From Liolophura sinensis (Eukaryota > Mollusca > Polyplacophora > Chitonida > Chitonidae): 64,000 nt of DNA. Below are positions 44,603-55,424 of this stretch, piece by piece. The stretch lies in NCBI RefSeq assembly GCF_032854445.1, contig NC_088296.1:21315853-21379852 (forward strand). The letters run 5' to 3'. Position numbers and translations under genes: made by a program. The notes under the pieces are model-generated. The model saw only the letters and a program-made list of their open reading frames with translations. It had not been told where the DNA came from and ran no database searches. The first letter of the stretch is position 1. Each line of letters begins with the position of its first letter.

Positions 44603-44803
44603 GATTTGATTTATTTATTTGACTTATTTTATTTAATTGGTATTTTCGACCATCTGCAGGCTGCTGGAAGACCTTTCCACGCACGGCCGGTGAGGAAGCC
44701 AGCATGAGTTGGACTTGAACTCACAGCGACTGCATTGGTGAGGGACATCTTGGTCATTACGCTGCGCTAGCGCGCTAACCAACTAAGCCAAGGAGGCCCC
44801 CAA
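44603..44803 (-). repeat. SINE A, full-length head, internal deletion
   Basis: TTTATTTATTTGACTTATTT tail, a body missing its central part, then head CGCTAACCAACTAAGCCAAG. It is in inverted orientation to the preceding SINE. Confidence 0.92.
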
Positions 44804-45387
44804 CCCCACTTTGAACCGGTAAAGGTTTGACCCTGGTTGAGTCTTGTTTGTGTTAAGGATTTATTACTTCATTGAAACAACCATAACAAATGTTGTGTTC
44901 TTTCTTGTCAGCTCTGCTGGAGCCACAATACGGTTGAATATTGTAGCATTTCACCAAGAACAACAGTAGCCTGCCATCATCCTGATAATTTTAATTAATT
45001 TAATTATTTTAGTGTGTTGTGATATCCGTACAGTTTCTGTTGTTTTTCATTTATACCGATCCGTTTTCAATAAATTGCTTTATTTCAAATAGAAATATTC
45101 CACAGTTTAATAAAAAAAAACATTTTACAGAAAAGAAAAGTTTAACTCGGAAACTGATAGAAAACAGTAGAAACAATATATTGAATACAATCCCGTATAC
45201 ATTAGTACGGTTACATATATATACATTACCCGTATTCTCAGTATTACCGCTAAAAGAACCGAAAAAGTTCTTAATCTGATCTTTCGGCGATACTTGCGCT
45301 TTAAATGTACCCATAAAAATATGACGTTCCGTAAAAAAAAAACTAAGAAATATCACAAATACTTTATTTGCACAAGACAACAACACA

Positions 45388-45500
45388 GAGAGCAAATTCA
45401 GAGCATGGCGACAATGGGTAAATGGTCTTTCGGAATCGGTGAAGTCCGGAAGACACATGCTGGTTTTCCACAAGTGAATTAATGATTTAGGCTTTACGCA
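45388..45500 (+). repeat. Dispersed repeat D, shortened
   Basis: CAGAGCATGGCGACAATGGG, TAAATGGTCTTTCGG and ATCGGTGAAGTCCGG in family order. Confidence 0.55.
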
Positions 45501-45843
45501 ACATACAATGACAACATTATTTCGGCATCGTGGCGGACTTCCCCGAATAAATTTGGAAACTGCACTAGACCTACCCGGTCTTTTTAAACACTAAAAATTT
45601 ACACAATCAACGGCGTCTGAAAAATTTCCCAGCACGTTCATAACTAATACGTGTCATGTCGACCTATATCGCTACTTGTAACATTTGCCTGGATGATTTA
45701 CAGCGCGGGCTGGCCAACCACTCTAAACCGATAACATCAACAAAAACTGCTGTTCATGTAATGAAGTCTACGAGGAAATGAAATAAAAATACAAATACAA
45801 AACAGCAATGCTGTGATAAAATGTCATTTCCCTGCATATTTAA

Positions 45844-45844
<1 letters not shown>

Positions 45845-45937
<93 letters not shown>
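45845..45937. repeat. (TA)n microsatellite
   Basis: An uninterrupted run of about 46 TA units. It abuts a SINE A fragment. Confidence 0.97.
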
Positions 45938-45940
<3 letters not shown>

Positions 45941-46023
45941 CGGTTTCCTCAAACCACAAAGCTCACCGCGTTTGTATTAATGAAACACCAAAACACCAAA
46001 TAAATAAATAAATAAATAAATAT
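45938..46023 (+). repeat. SINE A 3' fragment next to the TA run
   Basis: CCCCGGTTTCCTCAAACCAC, GAAACACCAAAACACC and a (AAAT)n tail. Confidence 0.75.
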
Positions 46024-46238
46024 TACAGAACATGTGGACATTTCTTTTTCCACAAGTATATTTATTAATACCTGCCATTACCATGTCGTACATTTCTCTT
46101 ACTTCATTATTGTGATGACAACTCTGAACGGATAAGAAGAAAAGCTTTAGTATACCCTCAAAAAACCATTTTTTACTTTAAACATAATGTTGGTTGAGTG
46201 ATTCTATTAAATTTAGCAGATTATTTTTTGGAGAGTAC

Positions 46239-46528
46239 TCAGTACTTCTGTTCGGTTTTACATGTGATGTCTCTGTACAGTTTAAGAAAGTCCGTTAAGA
46301 CTAACCCACCCAACGCTACACCAAGTAACACAAGTCCTAGCCAGCCGACTTTCTGGGCCGAAGGTCGTGGATCATGCGCACTCTCATATCGCCTCCGATT
46401 GGATGAAATATCGGACTTTTTCAGAGTGAGTGAGGAAATGAGCTTCTCCGTGAACTCCCTCTTTCCAGTCTCGCTGAGTTTAACGTAGTGGATACACTTG
46501 CATTCACACCAATCTCCTTTTTGACTCT
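46239..46528 (-). CDS. Copy 4 exon: CxCxC knuckle, TM anchor, tail
   Basis: 290 nt with no internal ATG. Acceptor TATTTTAG. It encodes ESQKGDWCECKCIHYVKL, KKSDISSNRRRYESAHDP, WLGLVLLGVALGGLVL and LYRDITCKTEQKY, then TGA. Confidence 0.9.
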
Positions 46529-49500
46529 CTAAAATACATCAGAAAAAACAGATATCATTTTAATGGCATATATAATTCCATACCTAACCAGAAATTTTTC
46601 GCTTGGTGGTCACATGTATATTTCACCTTTAGAAAATGTCTTTATTCAGTTTAATACGCATTTACTAAACACACTTCTGAACGTGGTATATTGTATGTAG
46701 TCTCAAAACAACAAACTTTTTTATTCTTCGAATGTACAAGTGTTTTATTACCAGCTGACTATTGACGCTTGGAGAAGACTCATACGATCTGACTGTTATG
46801 ATAAATAAGGAAAACAACTCCAAAGAAATTCATTATTGATTATATCAATATTTCGACTTAAGTTATCCTCAAGAGAACTGTGCCAAGTGAGGTACGATTT
46901 TGTTGGCACAATTCTCCTGAGGATGACTTAATCTAAGACTTAAAAAACATATGGAGATCGTCTAAACCGTTTAGTGGATCAACTAGACGTATTGTTTTAC
47001 TTTGTCAGTTTGCGTACGAATTATTGAAGTCACATCGCAATACTTCGCTGTCTACGTAATTCCAGATTCATTTCACTGTTTCAGACGGGCATTTGAGTAC
47101 ATTTTGTGTGTGTATACATCTGTACGTCTTCTGTAATTTCACAGAAACACCGTTTTCTACCTGTCTTTGCGTGTTTCTATGGGTCTGTGTGAGTTACCTG
47201 TAATATTTGTTGGATGTGTGGTGTGAACACCGACAGTAGGTTGATGGTCCATTCTCTCTCTGACACTGGATTCGCTCACTGTGATAACTTCCCTAGAGGT
47301 CCCAAGGAGGGGTATCAATGTTATCGCAGATGTACTGTCGAGTTCACCAAGGTCCGCTGAGTTTGTTGTCCATTTCACATCTCGTAAAGAACGTTCAGAA
47401 GCAGATGACACCATAAGCGATACCGTAGTGCCTTCGTAGTTTACCGTAGTCTCCCTGAGTGATACAGTAGTCCCCTCGTTGTTTACCGCAGTCCCCTCCT
47501 CAGGTGCAATATTCTCCTCGTATATAGTGCTGGTGTCAAGGTTTACTGAATTTGCAAAAACTTCAGACGTTGTTGTTGCTAGTGTCTGTTTTACTGATAC
47601 CGTTGCTGTTGTGCCATTTAATGACCAGACAGGCGCTGGTGTTGTTGATGATGTTTGTCCACTGTAAACCTCAGTTGAATGTTCAGGAGTCGTTTCAATG
47701 GTGGGAACAGCGCATCCAGCCCAGGGTTTATTGTCTCGTACTGGATCATTATAAATAACGGTCAAGTTCGTATGATCGAGCTGAGCTGGAAGAACAAGCC
47801 GGTTAACCGACATACTGGTTTATTGACTTACTGGTTAATTGACATACTGGTTAATTGATTTAATGATTCACTTATTCAATGGCTGGTTGGTTGTTTGGTT
47901 CATTTTCACTAACTAATTGGTTATTTGTTTGGCTTGGGTACTGAATAATTTTGCTTAATTTTTATTATATTTGATTAACTGGCATTCAGATCGATTTATA
48001 CCTTCGTTGTTTGATTCACAGAGCAGGACGATACAGTTTTTGAATTTAGGACAAGTTTTAAATTGCGGATAAGTCTTCTAACCAGTAGACCGAAATGATT
48101 TCAAAGAATGACAAAAACTTGAAAAAAAAATTCATGACAAAGCAAAAACATTTGGAAAGCGTGGATATAATACACGGAGACAAATCCTTTACAACGTTTC
48201 GATGATTTAGAGGGTTTTTTTTATATGGATGTATCGACAAGGACGAAAACAGTTGATTACCGTTGATTGCTCAAACTATCACACGTTTTTCCTCACCACG
48301 CTTTTAAGATACATTCACGTTTGACGCTACCATGAATTTTACACCGTTCTGTGAATGTAGGATTTGTTTTTGTTTACAAAAACCGCATTTCTCTGATTCG
48401 TTTGTAGAGTTTGTTTCCAAAATACATGCATGTACCTTTGGCACTTTTTTTTAGTTAGGGTGCATAATTGAACATTGGTACACCAGTGCTCGGATGCAGA
48501 ATTTGCTTCTTCAGCAAAGACACATGCCTATGCATTTGTTCTCTATTTGGCTAATGTAGGATTACATTCTAGAGCAGGGGTGGGCATAAGCGCAATTCCG
48601 CGGATTCAAGAGTTTACTTACTTACCAAGGATTCATGTGTTCCCATGCACAATAATTTCGCGGATGTAGAATTTGTTTCTTTAGGAAGGATACAAGGCTG
48701 TACCTTTGCCCACCATTTCGAAGATGCAGAGTTTGTTTCTTTAGGAAGGATACAAGGCTGTACCTTTGCCCACCATTTCGAAGATGCAGAGTTTGTTTCT
48801 TTAGGAAGGATACAAGGATGTGCCCTTGCCCACCATTTCGAAGACGCAGAGTTTGTTTCTTTAGGAAGGATACAAGGCTGTACCTTTGCCCACCATTTCG
48901 AAGACGCAGAGTTTGTTTCTTTAGGAAGGATACAAGGATGTACCTTTCCACACCATTTTGCCGTTGTAGAACTTTTTTTCTTTAGGAAGGATACAAATAT
49001 GTACTTTTGCACATCATTTCGAAGATGTAGAATTTTTTTCTTTGGGAGGGATACAAGGATGTACCTTGTATCTTACGTTTGCAATCTTTGATATAGCCTA
49101 CTCATTTTCTCATGGTAACGGGGTATATTTTTTTCTAAAAACAATCATTTTTATGGGTCCATCCTTACATGAAGTTTTTAAAGAGAATCACAGTTGCTAA
49201 TTTAAATCTGGAGTATGTCCATTGAATGAGTCCTAGAAAATAATGCACGAGTGCCAAACAATACACAACATATATAATGTAGGGCAAACAAATATAAATG
49301 TATCTCACCTTGAAAGCACATTTTGACGAAGAGCGCGGCTCTTCCACTGACAGAGTTCTCCGCATTAGCTAGTATTTCGGCCCTTGACTGTGCCCTGAAG
49401 AAATAACAAGCTAGTCCAGTGAAGGTCAGTGCCCAGCACTCTGGCTGTTTGGTATCGCTGACACACGCTTGCTGACATTCGTCCAGGTTAAGGATGTTCG

Positions 49501-52500
49501 GTTTATATTCTGGTGTTATACCGGTGATCTCATATTCAGAATACTCCAGGAATGCACACTGCCCTGCAATTCCGCAACACCAGAAACAACATTAGAAACC
49601 GCTGTCAACAATCAACTACCATCCGTAAGATTACATTTTTTTTAGTCGAAGCAGTACCTCTCGATGACACATCGACGAGACATGTTGACAAAAATTGGCC
49701 AAATGGATTAAAAAGCAGCGATATTTCCTCCTTTTTTATTTTTATTTTTAATTTTTATGGTGTCTTTTTTCTTTTTCACCTCTCCGGTCCTACTTGAGAA
49801 GGTCGGGCGGCAGCCTACTGATGGTCGTGGGTTCCCCACGGGGCTCTGCCAGATTTCCTCTCATTTCCTCAAACAAGACAGTAAGGCGCCAAAGAAATAA
49901 ATAGTTATCATAATTGTTGATAGTATAAGGTTGTTTTACACTTAGTCATTTCCATTAATTATAAGGCAAATGCAAACTTGAAGTAGAGTTATAATCTATA
50001 ATGGATGAAGACGATCAGAAAAAAGAGTATGGGCCTTGGTATATGTAAGAAAATGAGGTTGGAGACTTTGTGCTGTGTGTGTTTGTTCATATCCTGTACA
50101 TATCTGTATGTGCATATCCTGTGGATATCTGTTTTGTTCATATCTCGTTCATATCTGTATGTGCATATCCTGTGGATATTTGTTTTGTTCATATCATGTG
50201 CATATCTGTATGTGCATATCCTGTGGATATCTGTTTTGTTCATACCTCGTTCATATCTGTATGTGCATATCCTGTGGATATTTGTTTTGTTCATATCATG
50301 TGCATATCTGTATGTGCATCTCCTGTGTATATCTGTATGTCCATATCCTGTGCATATTTGTAGGTGCATATCCCGTGCTTAACTGTTTGTTCATATCCTG
50401 TGCTTATCTGTATGCGACTATATTTGTTTGTTCATATCTCGTTCATATCTGTATGTCCATATCCTGTGTATATCTGCATGTGCATATCCTGTGCATATCT
50501 GTATGCGCATATCCTGTGCATATCTGTTTGTGCACATCCTGCTCATATCTGTTGGTCACAGGTCATGCATGTGGGAATGTTTGACAATAGCTTGTCAAAG
50601 ATCGGTGCTATCCACCGGGCACTCCGTTGTGCATATACTTGAACACCATTGTGCAGGGGAAAAATTCCTAAGTGTGTTCCGTCAAATGAATATGCAAATG
50701 AATACACCACCAATAACCAACAAAACACTACATTTACAAGACGGCACATTCACACAACATTCGTACGAATTTCATCATATATTTAGACCGAACTTACCAG
50801 CTGGCCTTTCACAAATGGGCGCTGCTAAAGCATTGTCACACCTTCGTCGGAGCCAGAATTTATCCTTTTCAAGCAGCGAGTCTCCAATTACGCACCTTTT
50901 ATCTTCTGCCTCACTAAACCATTTCCATGGAGTATAGTTTCCCGCTGGTTCGCAGCTTGTTTGCCACATATACTTTCCGTTGACTTTGTGAAGTCCGATC
51001 CAAAAGTTAAATCTAAATCAGAAAAAACATTAATTTTTTTCATTTATATGATGGCTGTCAGTATACTATGGGTGAAGGAAAGAGGGCTGCGGTGAAAACC
51101 ATCAGCAAACAAAGATACTGATTTAATATCAGAGCTGAAAGAAGAGCCAGATTCGAACTCGAAATCTCATTGCCAAGCGACTAGTTGTAGCAAAGAACGA
51201 GCGCTTAAAGTGAAGAAAGGAAAATAAATGAATATATCTATCGGTTTGCACTTACGACCAATAGCTACTCCAAGCATTTTCGCTAAATTTTTTCAAGGCC
51301 AGTCGGACATCTTCGCTGTCAGTCGTCAAAAGTCGTGATCCACGTGATCTGCACAGCTCGGCGGCGTCGTTGAAAGTTACCTTCTTGTTCGTGAAGTATG
51401 TCAGTGCTCTGTTGGTTGTACTTGCTCTGGAGACTGCAGAATATGAAACTGGAAAGTGTAATCCTGGGACTTGAGTATTTCGACGCTTTTTAAAGCAAAT
51501 TACGACTAAAATGACAATTTGTTGTCACGACTGTCACGAGAAGACTTCCCAGCTATTGATACTGTAATACCATGCTCTGCCTGACACCCAATTATGGGTT
51601 GGGATACACCGTCATTAGTATGCTTAGGAAAAAAAATATAGGTATACTTATACGAAAAAAAATATATATTTATGGATACATAAGGATTAGATATACATGA
51701 TTTTAAAAGTCATTAAAGCGTATGTATTCCATCGTAATGTTTTGTCACACATGAGTAATGCGTTACAAGTTTGTCCACAAAACGTCATCGCAAAGACAGG
51801 GATGAAACAGAGATCTGGAAATTTTAAACCGAGTTACTTTTAGAGGGGAAATGCTGCTCATTTAAGACGGTTTTAATAAATCATTTGATTTTTTCAATAA
51901 AAAAAAGAAAACAATACAAGAACACAGAGGCAGAAAGTTTCAGAGGAAGTCAAATAAAGGATACAAACTCACCTGGTGCCAGTAACATCAAATGGAATCC
52001 AAGGAAACACAAACTGATAACACCTGTTAAAGAAAACAATACAATAAACAATCATAATATTTCCCTCTCAGAGGTGCTGAGACGAAGAGTTAAACTCCAC
52101 ATTAAGCCGTCGGTTTTTGAAAATTCCAAGAGCCCAATTAAATTTTAAATACATGTGCGCCCACTGGGTCACGCTTAACGTATAACATTGTCGATACCTT
52201 ATCAAAGTCTTTAACTTACCTGAAAAGGAGACAGCCATATTTTCACAGACTTTGTAAAATTTCAGCCCTGAAGAAAAAAAAAGATATTGCACATAAGAGC
52301 CAAAAGACGATAGCTGCATGTTAATACTTCATATAAATTTCGGGGAGCGGACGGTAAGAATAATGTAAACGATTTGAAATATAATTACTAGATTAGTCAC
52401 ATCATTGTTCAGTTTGTTTCATATGTACAATAATTCTAGCCTTTTCGATGTTAGTAAAGTAGCGTAGATCTCCTCAGAACACCAAGTCATTCTTTCATAT

Positions 52501-53030
52501 TACCATGATCGAACATTCCTTGCAAGTACCTAGGAACAAACCGTGGCCTCCGTGTAGTGATGGGAAAAGCATCAAAAGTTAATTGACGGCCACTTGTTTG
52601 TCTTTCGGCAATTAATCAAAAGGTTAATTTGTTCATTTTAACCGAAATCTGTTGTTCGAGTGATGCTAAAATGTACACTGTTAATATAACAATATTCTGT
52701 CATATTCAACATAATATCCTGTTAGTCTAATATAATCTTAATTAATAGAATAGAGGTGGATTAATAGAATATGTGTGTTATTCTAGTATTTAGCAAATCA
52801 ATCTGCTGCAATAACAGAATATATAACAGTATCGCTCAGATAACAGATTAACTTTCGAGTGTGTGGCGTGCATATCTGTACGTCACATGTAAAATGGTTT
52901 GTCAGTAATCTGCCAAAGGTCAGTGGTTCTCAGCCACCCTCCACCCCACTCCCACCCCCGCGAAAAAATATGGCTTTAGACCTTACCTCTTTATCGGTAG
53001 CTTGGGAATTGTTCCGTCAGATATACTTGT
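46239..53030 (-). CDS. Receptor copy 4: CTLD-PAN-stalk-TM protein, intact
   Basis: Exons on the - strand: non-coding first exon ending at 52987; 52220-52267 (ATG at 52236-52238); 51973-52023; 51256-51433; 50798-51012; 49309-49563; 47198-47785; 46239-46528. The coding sum is 1596 nt, 532 codons including the stop. Predicted order: signal peptide in 1-23 (MAVSFS then VISLCFLGFHLMLLAPG), CTLD 24-154, six-Cys PAN/apple-like 155-239, stalk 240-435, anchor exon 436-531 with CECKC, RRRYESAHDPRPSAQ, TM helix and tail YRDITCKTEQKY. In CTLD exon a the usual Trp of IPWNDAAEL is Phe (VTFNDAAEL). Introns hold a 60-bp and a 51-bp minisatellite. Probably a surface receptor or adhesion protein; the ligand is unknown. 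Confidence 0.85.
46860..46929. repeat. 26-bp imperfect inverted repeat, 18-nt loop
   Basis: AAGTTATCCTCAAGAGAACT... at 46860-46885 pairs with 46904-46929 at about 23 of 26 positions. It could be a miRNA-like hairpin or a MITE remnant; no other evidence. Confidence 0.7.
47198..47785 (-). CDS. Copy 4 exon: mucin-like stalk
   Basis: 588 nt, phase 1-1. It opens LDHTNLTVIYNDPVRDNKPW then AGC; Thr/Ser/Glu-rich with diverged repeats (NYEGTTVSL). Donor TACAG before GTAACT. Confidence 0.87.
48475..49085. repeat. 60-bp minisatellite, about 7 clear units plus older ones
   Basis: GCAGAGTTTGTTTCTTTAGG AAGGATACAAGG... repeats every 60 bp from about 48655 to 49075; looser units extend left to about 48475. 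60 is a multiple of three, so frames on both strands stay open without coding meaning. It lies in the PAN-stalk intron of copy 4. Confidence 0.92.
49309..49563 (-). CDS. Copy 4 exon: PAN/apple-like domain
   Basis: 255 nt between ATTGCAG and GTGAGA. It encodes GQCAFLEYSEYEITGITPEY, DECQQACVSDTKQPECWALT, CYFFRAQSRAEIL and FVKMCFQ. Confidence 0.9.
49783..49870 (+). repeat. SINE A fragment
   Basis: GATGGTCGTGGGTTCCCCAC and CTCTGCCAGATTTCC match the body. Confidence 0.7.
50085..50565. repeat. 51-bp (about 25+26) minisatellite
   Basis: CATATCTGTATGTGCATATC CTGTGGATATCTGTTTTGTT... in a 51-bp higher-order unit made of two similar halves. Several frames stay open on both strands because 51 is a multiple of three. 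Confidence 0.9.
50798..51012 (-). CDS. Copy 4 exon: CTLD b
   Basis: 215 nt after GATTTAG and before GTAAGT. It encodes NFWIGLHKVNGKYMWQTSC, GNYTPWKWF, KRCVIGDSLLEKDKFW, RRRCDNALAAPICERPA. Confidence 0.9.
51131..51190 (-). repeat. tRNA-like SINE head remnant
   Basis: The reverse complement has GAGTTCGAATCTGGCTC, a good B-box-like block. No complete tRNA fold is evident. Confidence 0.35.
51256..51433 (-). CDS. Copy 4 exon: CTLD a
   Basis: 178 nt. It encodes VSRASTTNRALTYFTNKKVT, FNDAAELCRSRGSRLLTT, DSEDVRLALKKF and SSYWS. Confidence 0.9.
51973..52023 (-). CDS. Copy 4 exon: signal-peptide core
   Basis: 51 nt, phase 1-1, encoding VISLCFLGFHLMLLAPG. Confidence 0.87.
52220..52267 (-). CDS. Copy 4 exon: start codon and 5' UTR
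   Basis: The acceptor CTTCAG follows a long pyrimidine tract. The ATG at 52236-52238 encodes MAVSFS, then the donor CAG before GTAAGT, phase 1. Confidence 0.85.
52987..53030 (-). other. Copy 4 probable non-coding first exon
   Basis: Ends CTACCGATAAAGAG before GTAAGG, as in copies 1 and 3. The 5' limit is undetermined. Confidence 0.48.
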
Positions 53031-53090
53031 ACTCTGCGGTGCCTTGTGTAGTGTTTTCTGCCTCACATGAGAACTAAGGTACTTGTGACA

Positions 53091-53116
53091 CGATGGCCAA
53101 AGCTATTCTGTTGTCG
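53091..53116 (-). promoter_or_regulatory. Conserved element upstream of copy 4
   Basis: The reverse complement CGACAACAGAATAGCTTTGG then CCATCG matches the elements of copies 1 and 2. Confidence 0.4.
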
Positions 53117-53119
53117 TAC

Positions 53120-55400
53120 GACATAAAAGCCTGAAAACATATACATATAATGTGTTGTCCAAATGACGGTACATACATATAAAGGCAAACGTGAAAGTAT
53201 ATGTGCCCTCCTACGACTAGGATAAATGCTTTTAATGCCGGTTATTGATTGACTTTCATAAGACGGCAAACGTCATCGGTCAGGAGCAATCTCTCTTAGG
53301 AACCAAAATGAGAGGGAGTCAGTGTCATGCGCATACAGCATGTCTTCACGCTGTACATATTTTGCGGTTATTGGTTTCATTTCTGCCGAAGGAATAACTT
53401 TCGTGCATGTGTTAATACTCGAAGAGAATATCTACAAATATAGGTTTTCTTCAGTGAATAATACACTTTCTGAATTTAATGAATTTCTTATTTTTGAAAT
53501 CAATCAGCTTTAAATAAAACAAACACGACTATGTGATTTTGGGGAGTTTTTTACCTTCTTTTTTCTTTCCCTTCTTGTCACCTTATCTCAAATTTCAGTG
53601 ACTGGCGTAAGTAGGCCTATAACCGTTTTACAGTTGTTCCAAATATCAGTTTACCGCAAAAGAAGAGAAAAAGTATTAAAGTCGTTGTCAATCTATGTTT
53701 TGGTAATTATATTGCACATTATCAGGAAGATGTTATTTTTATTTCATTTCATATTTTTTTTATTTATTTATTCATTTCTTTGTTTGTTGTTTACCGACAT
53801 ACTGGAGAACTTCCTACGCATACGATTGTCTGGGAATACCATCGCCCATGGGCAATTTGCCGACAAACTCGATTGCTCAAACGCCCAAATAAGCGGGTTA
53901 TTAACCGCTTGTAACCAAGCCCCGTGAACAATTTACATCATCAGTTAAATAAGTGTATAACAGGAATAGATAACCTTTCAACGCTATTTAGGTAACAGGA
54001 GCACATTTTAGGTGTGTGGGCAAACAACATGTATGTATAAATACAATACAAAAACACATTTCAGCAGTCAACAGCAGGCAAACAAAAGAGGCCAAGTCAA
54101 AGATGTGCGAAGCATTTTGGATTTGAGAGTCATCATGGAGAACGAGAAGTATGATGTGAAAACTACCACCTAAAGGAAACTGCGCAGACAGCGTTACAAA
54201 ACAGAATCCCATTAATATATGGTAATCGATAGCTGCGTGAAGGGTATGGAAAAATGCCCTACATCCAAAAATCGTACGTACCAAATCAATGACGGTCTAT
54301 TCTTCCACAACTAAATTTACAAATGCATTTTTCCTTCTTGAGCGACTGGCCAGATCATAAAAAAAATTAACTCACAAATAAAGCGCCTGCAATGCTTGAC
54401 CATTTATCGCATTTACCACCTGCCGAAATTAAACAAATTAATCAAGAAAGTTGAGCTCTTACTATGTGTCCATATTGATCAGAGGCATTATTTAGGAGTG
54501 CCACTTTAACAAAACTTTCCACTGTAGAGCATTAACAGGTTTTATCATTGTTTTGTGTAGAGTCAGCTCTCTTGTGGGGGGGGGGGATTACTTTGTGTAA
54601 TTACTTTTAAGAATGATACCAATATTTTCTGAAATCAATTTATTTTGCTACCAGAAATATTACCTAATGTGTAAACCTTCTACGTTATGGGACTTGTCGA
54701 TTTATCATTAGTACCGTTAGAAAAGATATCCACTCACACATATGTGGCCAGAAAAGTTTTTCATGCGTGCAGTTGAACACAATGAGTACAATTTTTTTTC
54801 TTAGAATTTTTCATTGAGAGTTAAATGTATCAAAGTTGTTAAATTATGTGGCGATCATTATGAACCATTGGTATTTAGTTACTCTGGCGTCACAAGAGGT
54901 TTTGCCAGCTCTAAAGACAAAGATTAATGTTGATATGTACTGAGTCAAAGGTTATTTAAATAATGTTCACAAAAATTTCAAGAAAGGTGATGTGAAGCAG
55001 CAGTAAATTGAAATTAGGGTCAATAGTAACTTGAATACAAATATCTGAATGCATTTAATTATATTTACAAAAGTTTACAAATATTAAATATATTATTAAA
55101 ATTATACATATTTTACATCACTGTATCTCGGGATGCTTATTTTACTTTGCAATGTACATGTTTTATCCGTTATCTGAAAAAAAAAACATTTTTTGTTTGC
55201 TTTCACAGAATGAAGATGTTGTATGTCTAACACAGAATGTGTTGAAAACATGTCTTTGTATTCACAAATCAATCACGTAGCGGTGTCTACGTGTTCACAA
55301 ATCTGACACGCCACGCACTTAATATGTGTTTATTTTCACAAGCTTGGCACGTAATGAACTCAAAATGTATTCAAAATGATTATGTTGTCGTTATATTCCC
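53120..55400. other. Intergenic; no gene seen
   Basis: The short frames at 53322-53513, 53598-53927 and 53988-54284 show no recognisable domain or splice context. A poly-G run lies at about 54577-54588. Confidence 0.5.
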
Positions 55401-55424
55401 AGGTCAGACACACGCTGCACTGCA

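Larger units (their letters stand above)
43955..44925. repeat. Segmental duplication, unit B (contains two SINEs)
   Basis: It matches unit A at 43245-43565, with an extra segment of about 140 bp (about 44118-44260) and the SINE pair 44324-44803 inserted between ATTATCACAACTAACTGCG and GAACCGGTAAAGGTTTGACC. Confidence 0.8.

Noticed and set aside
47479-47758. Frames on the + strand across the copy 4 stalk exon
   Set aside because: Antisense shadows of the Thr/Ser-rich coding sequence.
48614-49091. Long overlapping open frames on both strands (up to about 148 codons) with perfect 20-residue repeats
   Set aside because: They arise from a 60-bp tandem repeat whose length is a multiple of three; several frames on both strands are open at once, which is not how a gene looks.
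49989-50584. Several long frames rich in Cys, Tyr and Ile
   Set aside because: By-product of a 51-bp minisatellite within an intron of copy 4.
53988-54284. A 98-codon hydrophobic frame on the - strand
   Set aside because: No homology that I recognise, no flanking exon signals, and composition fits chance in AT-rich DNA.
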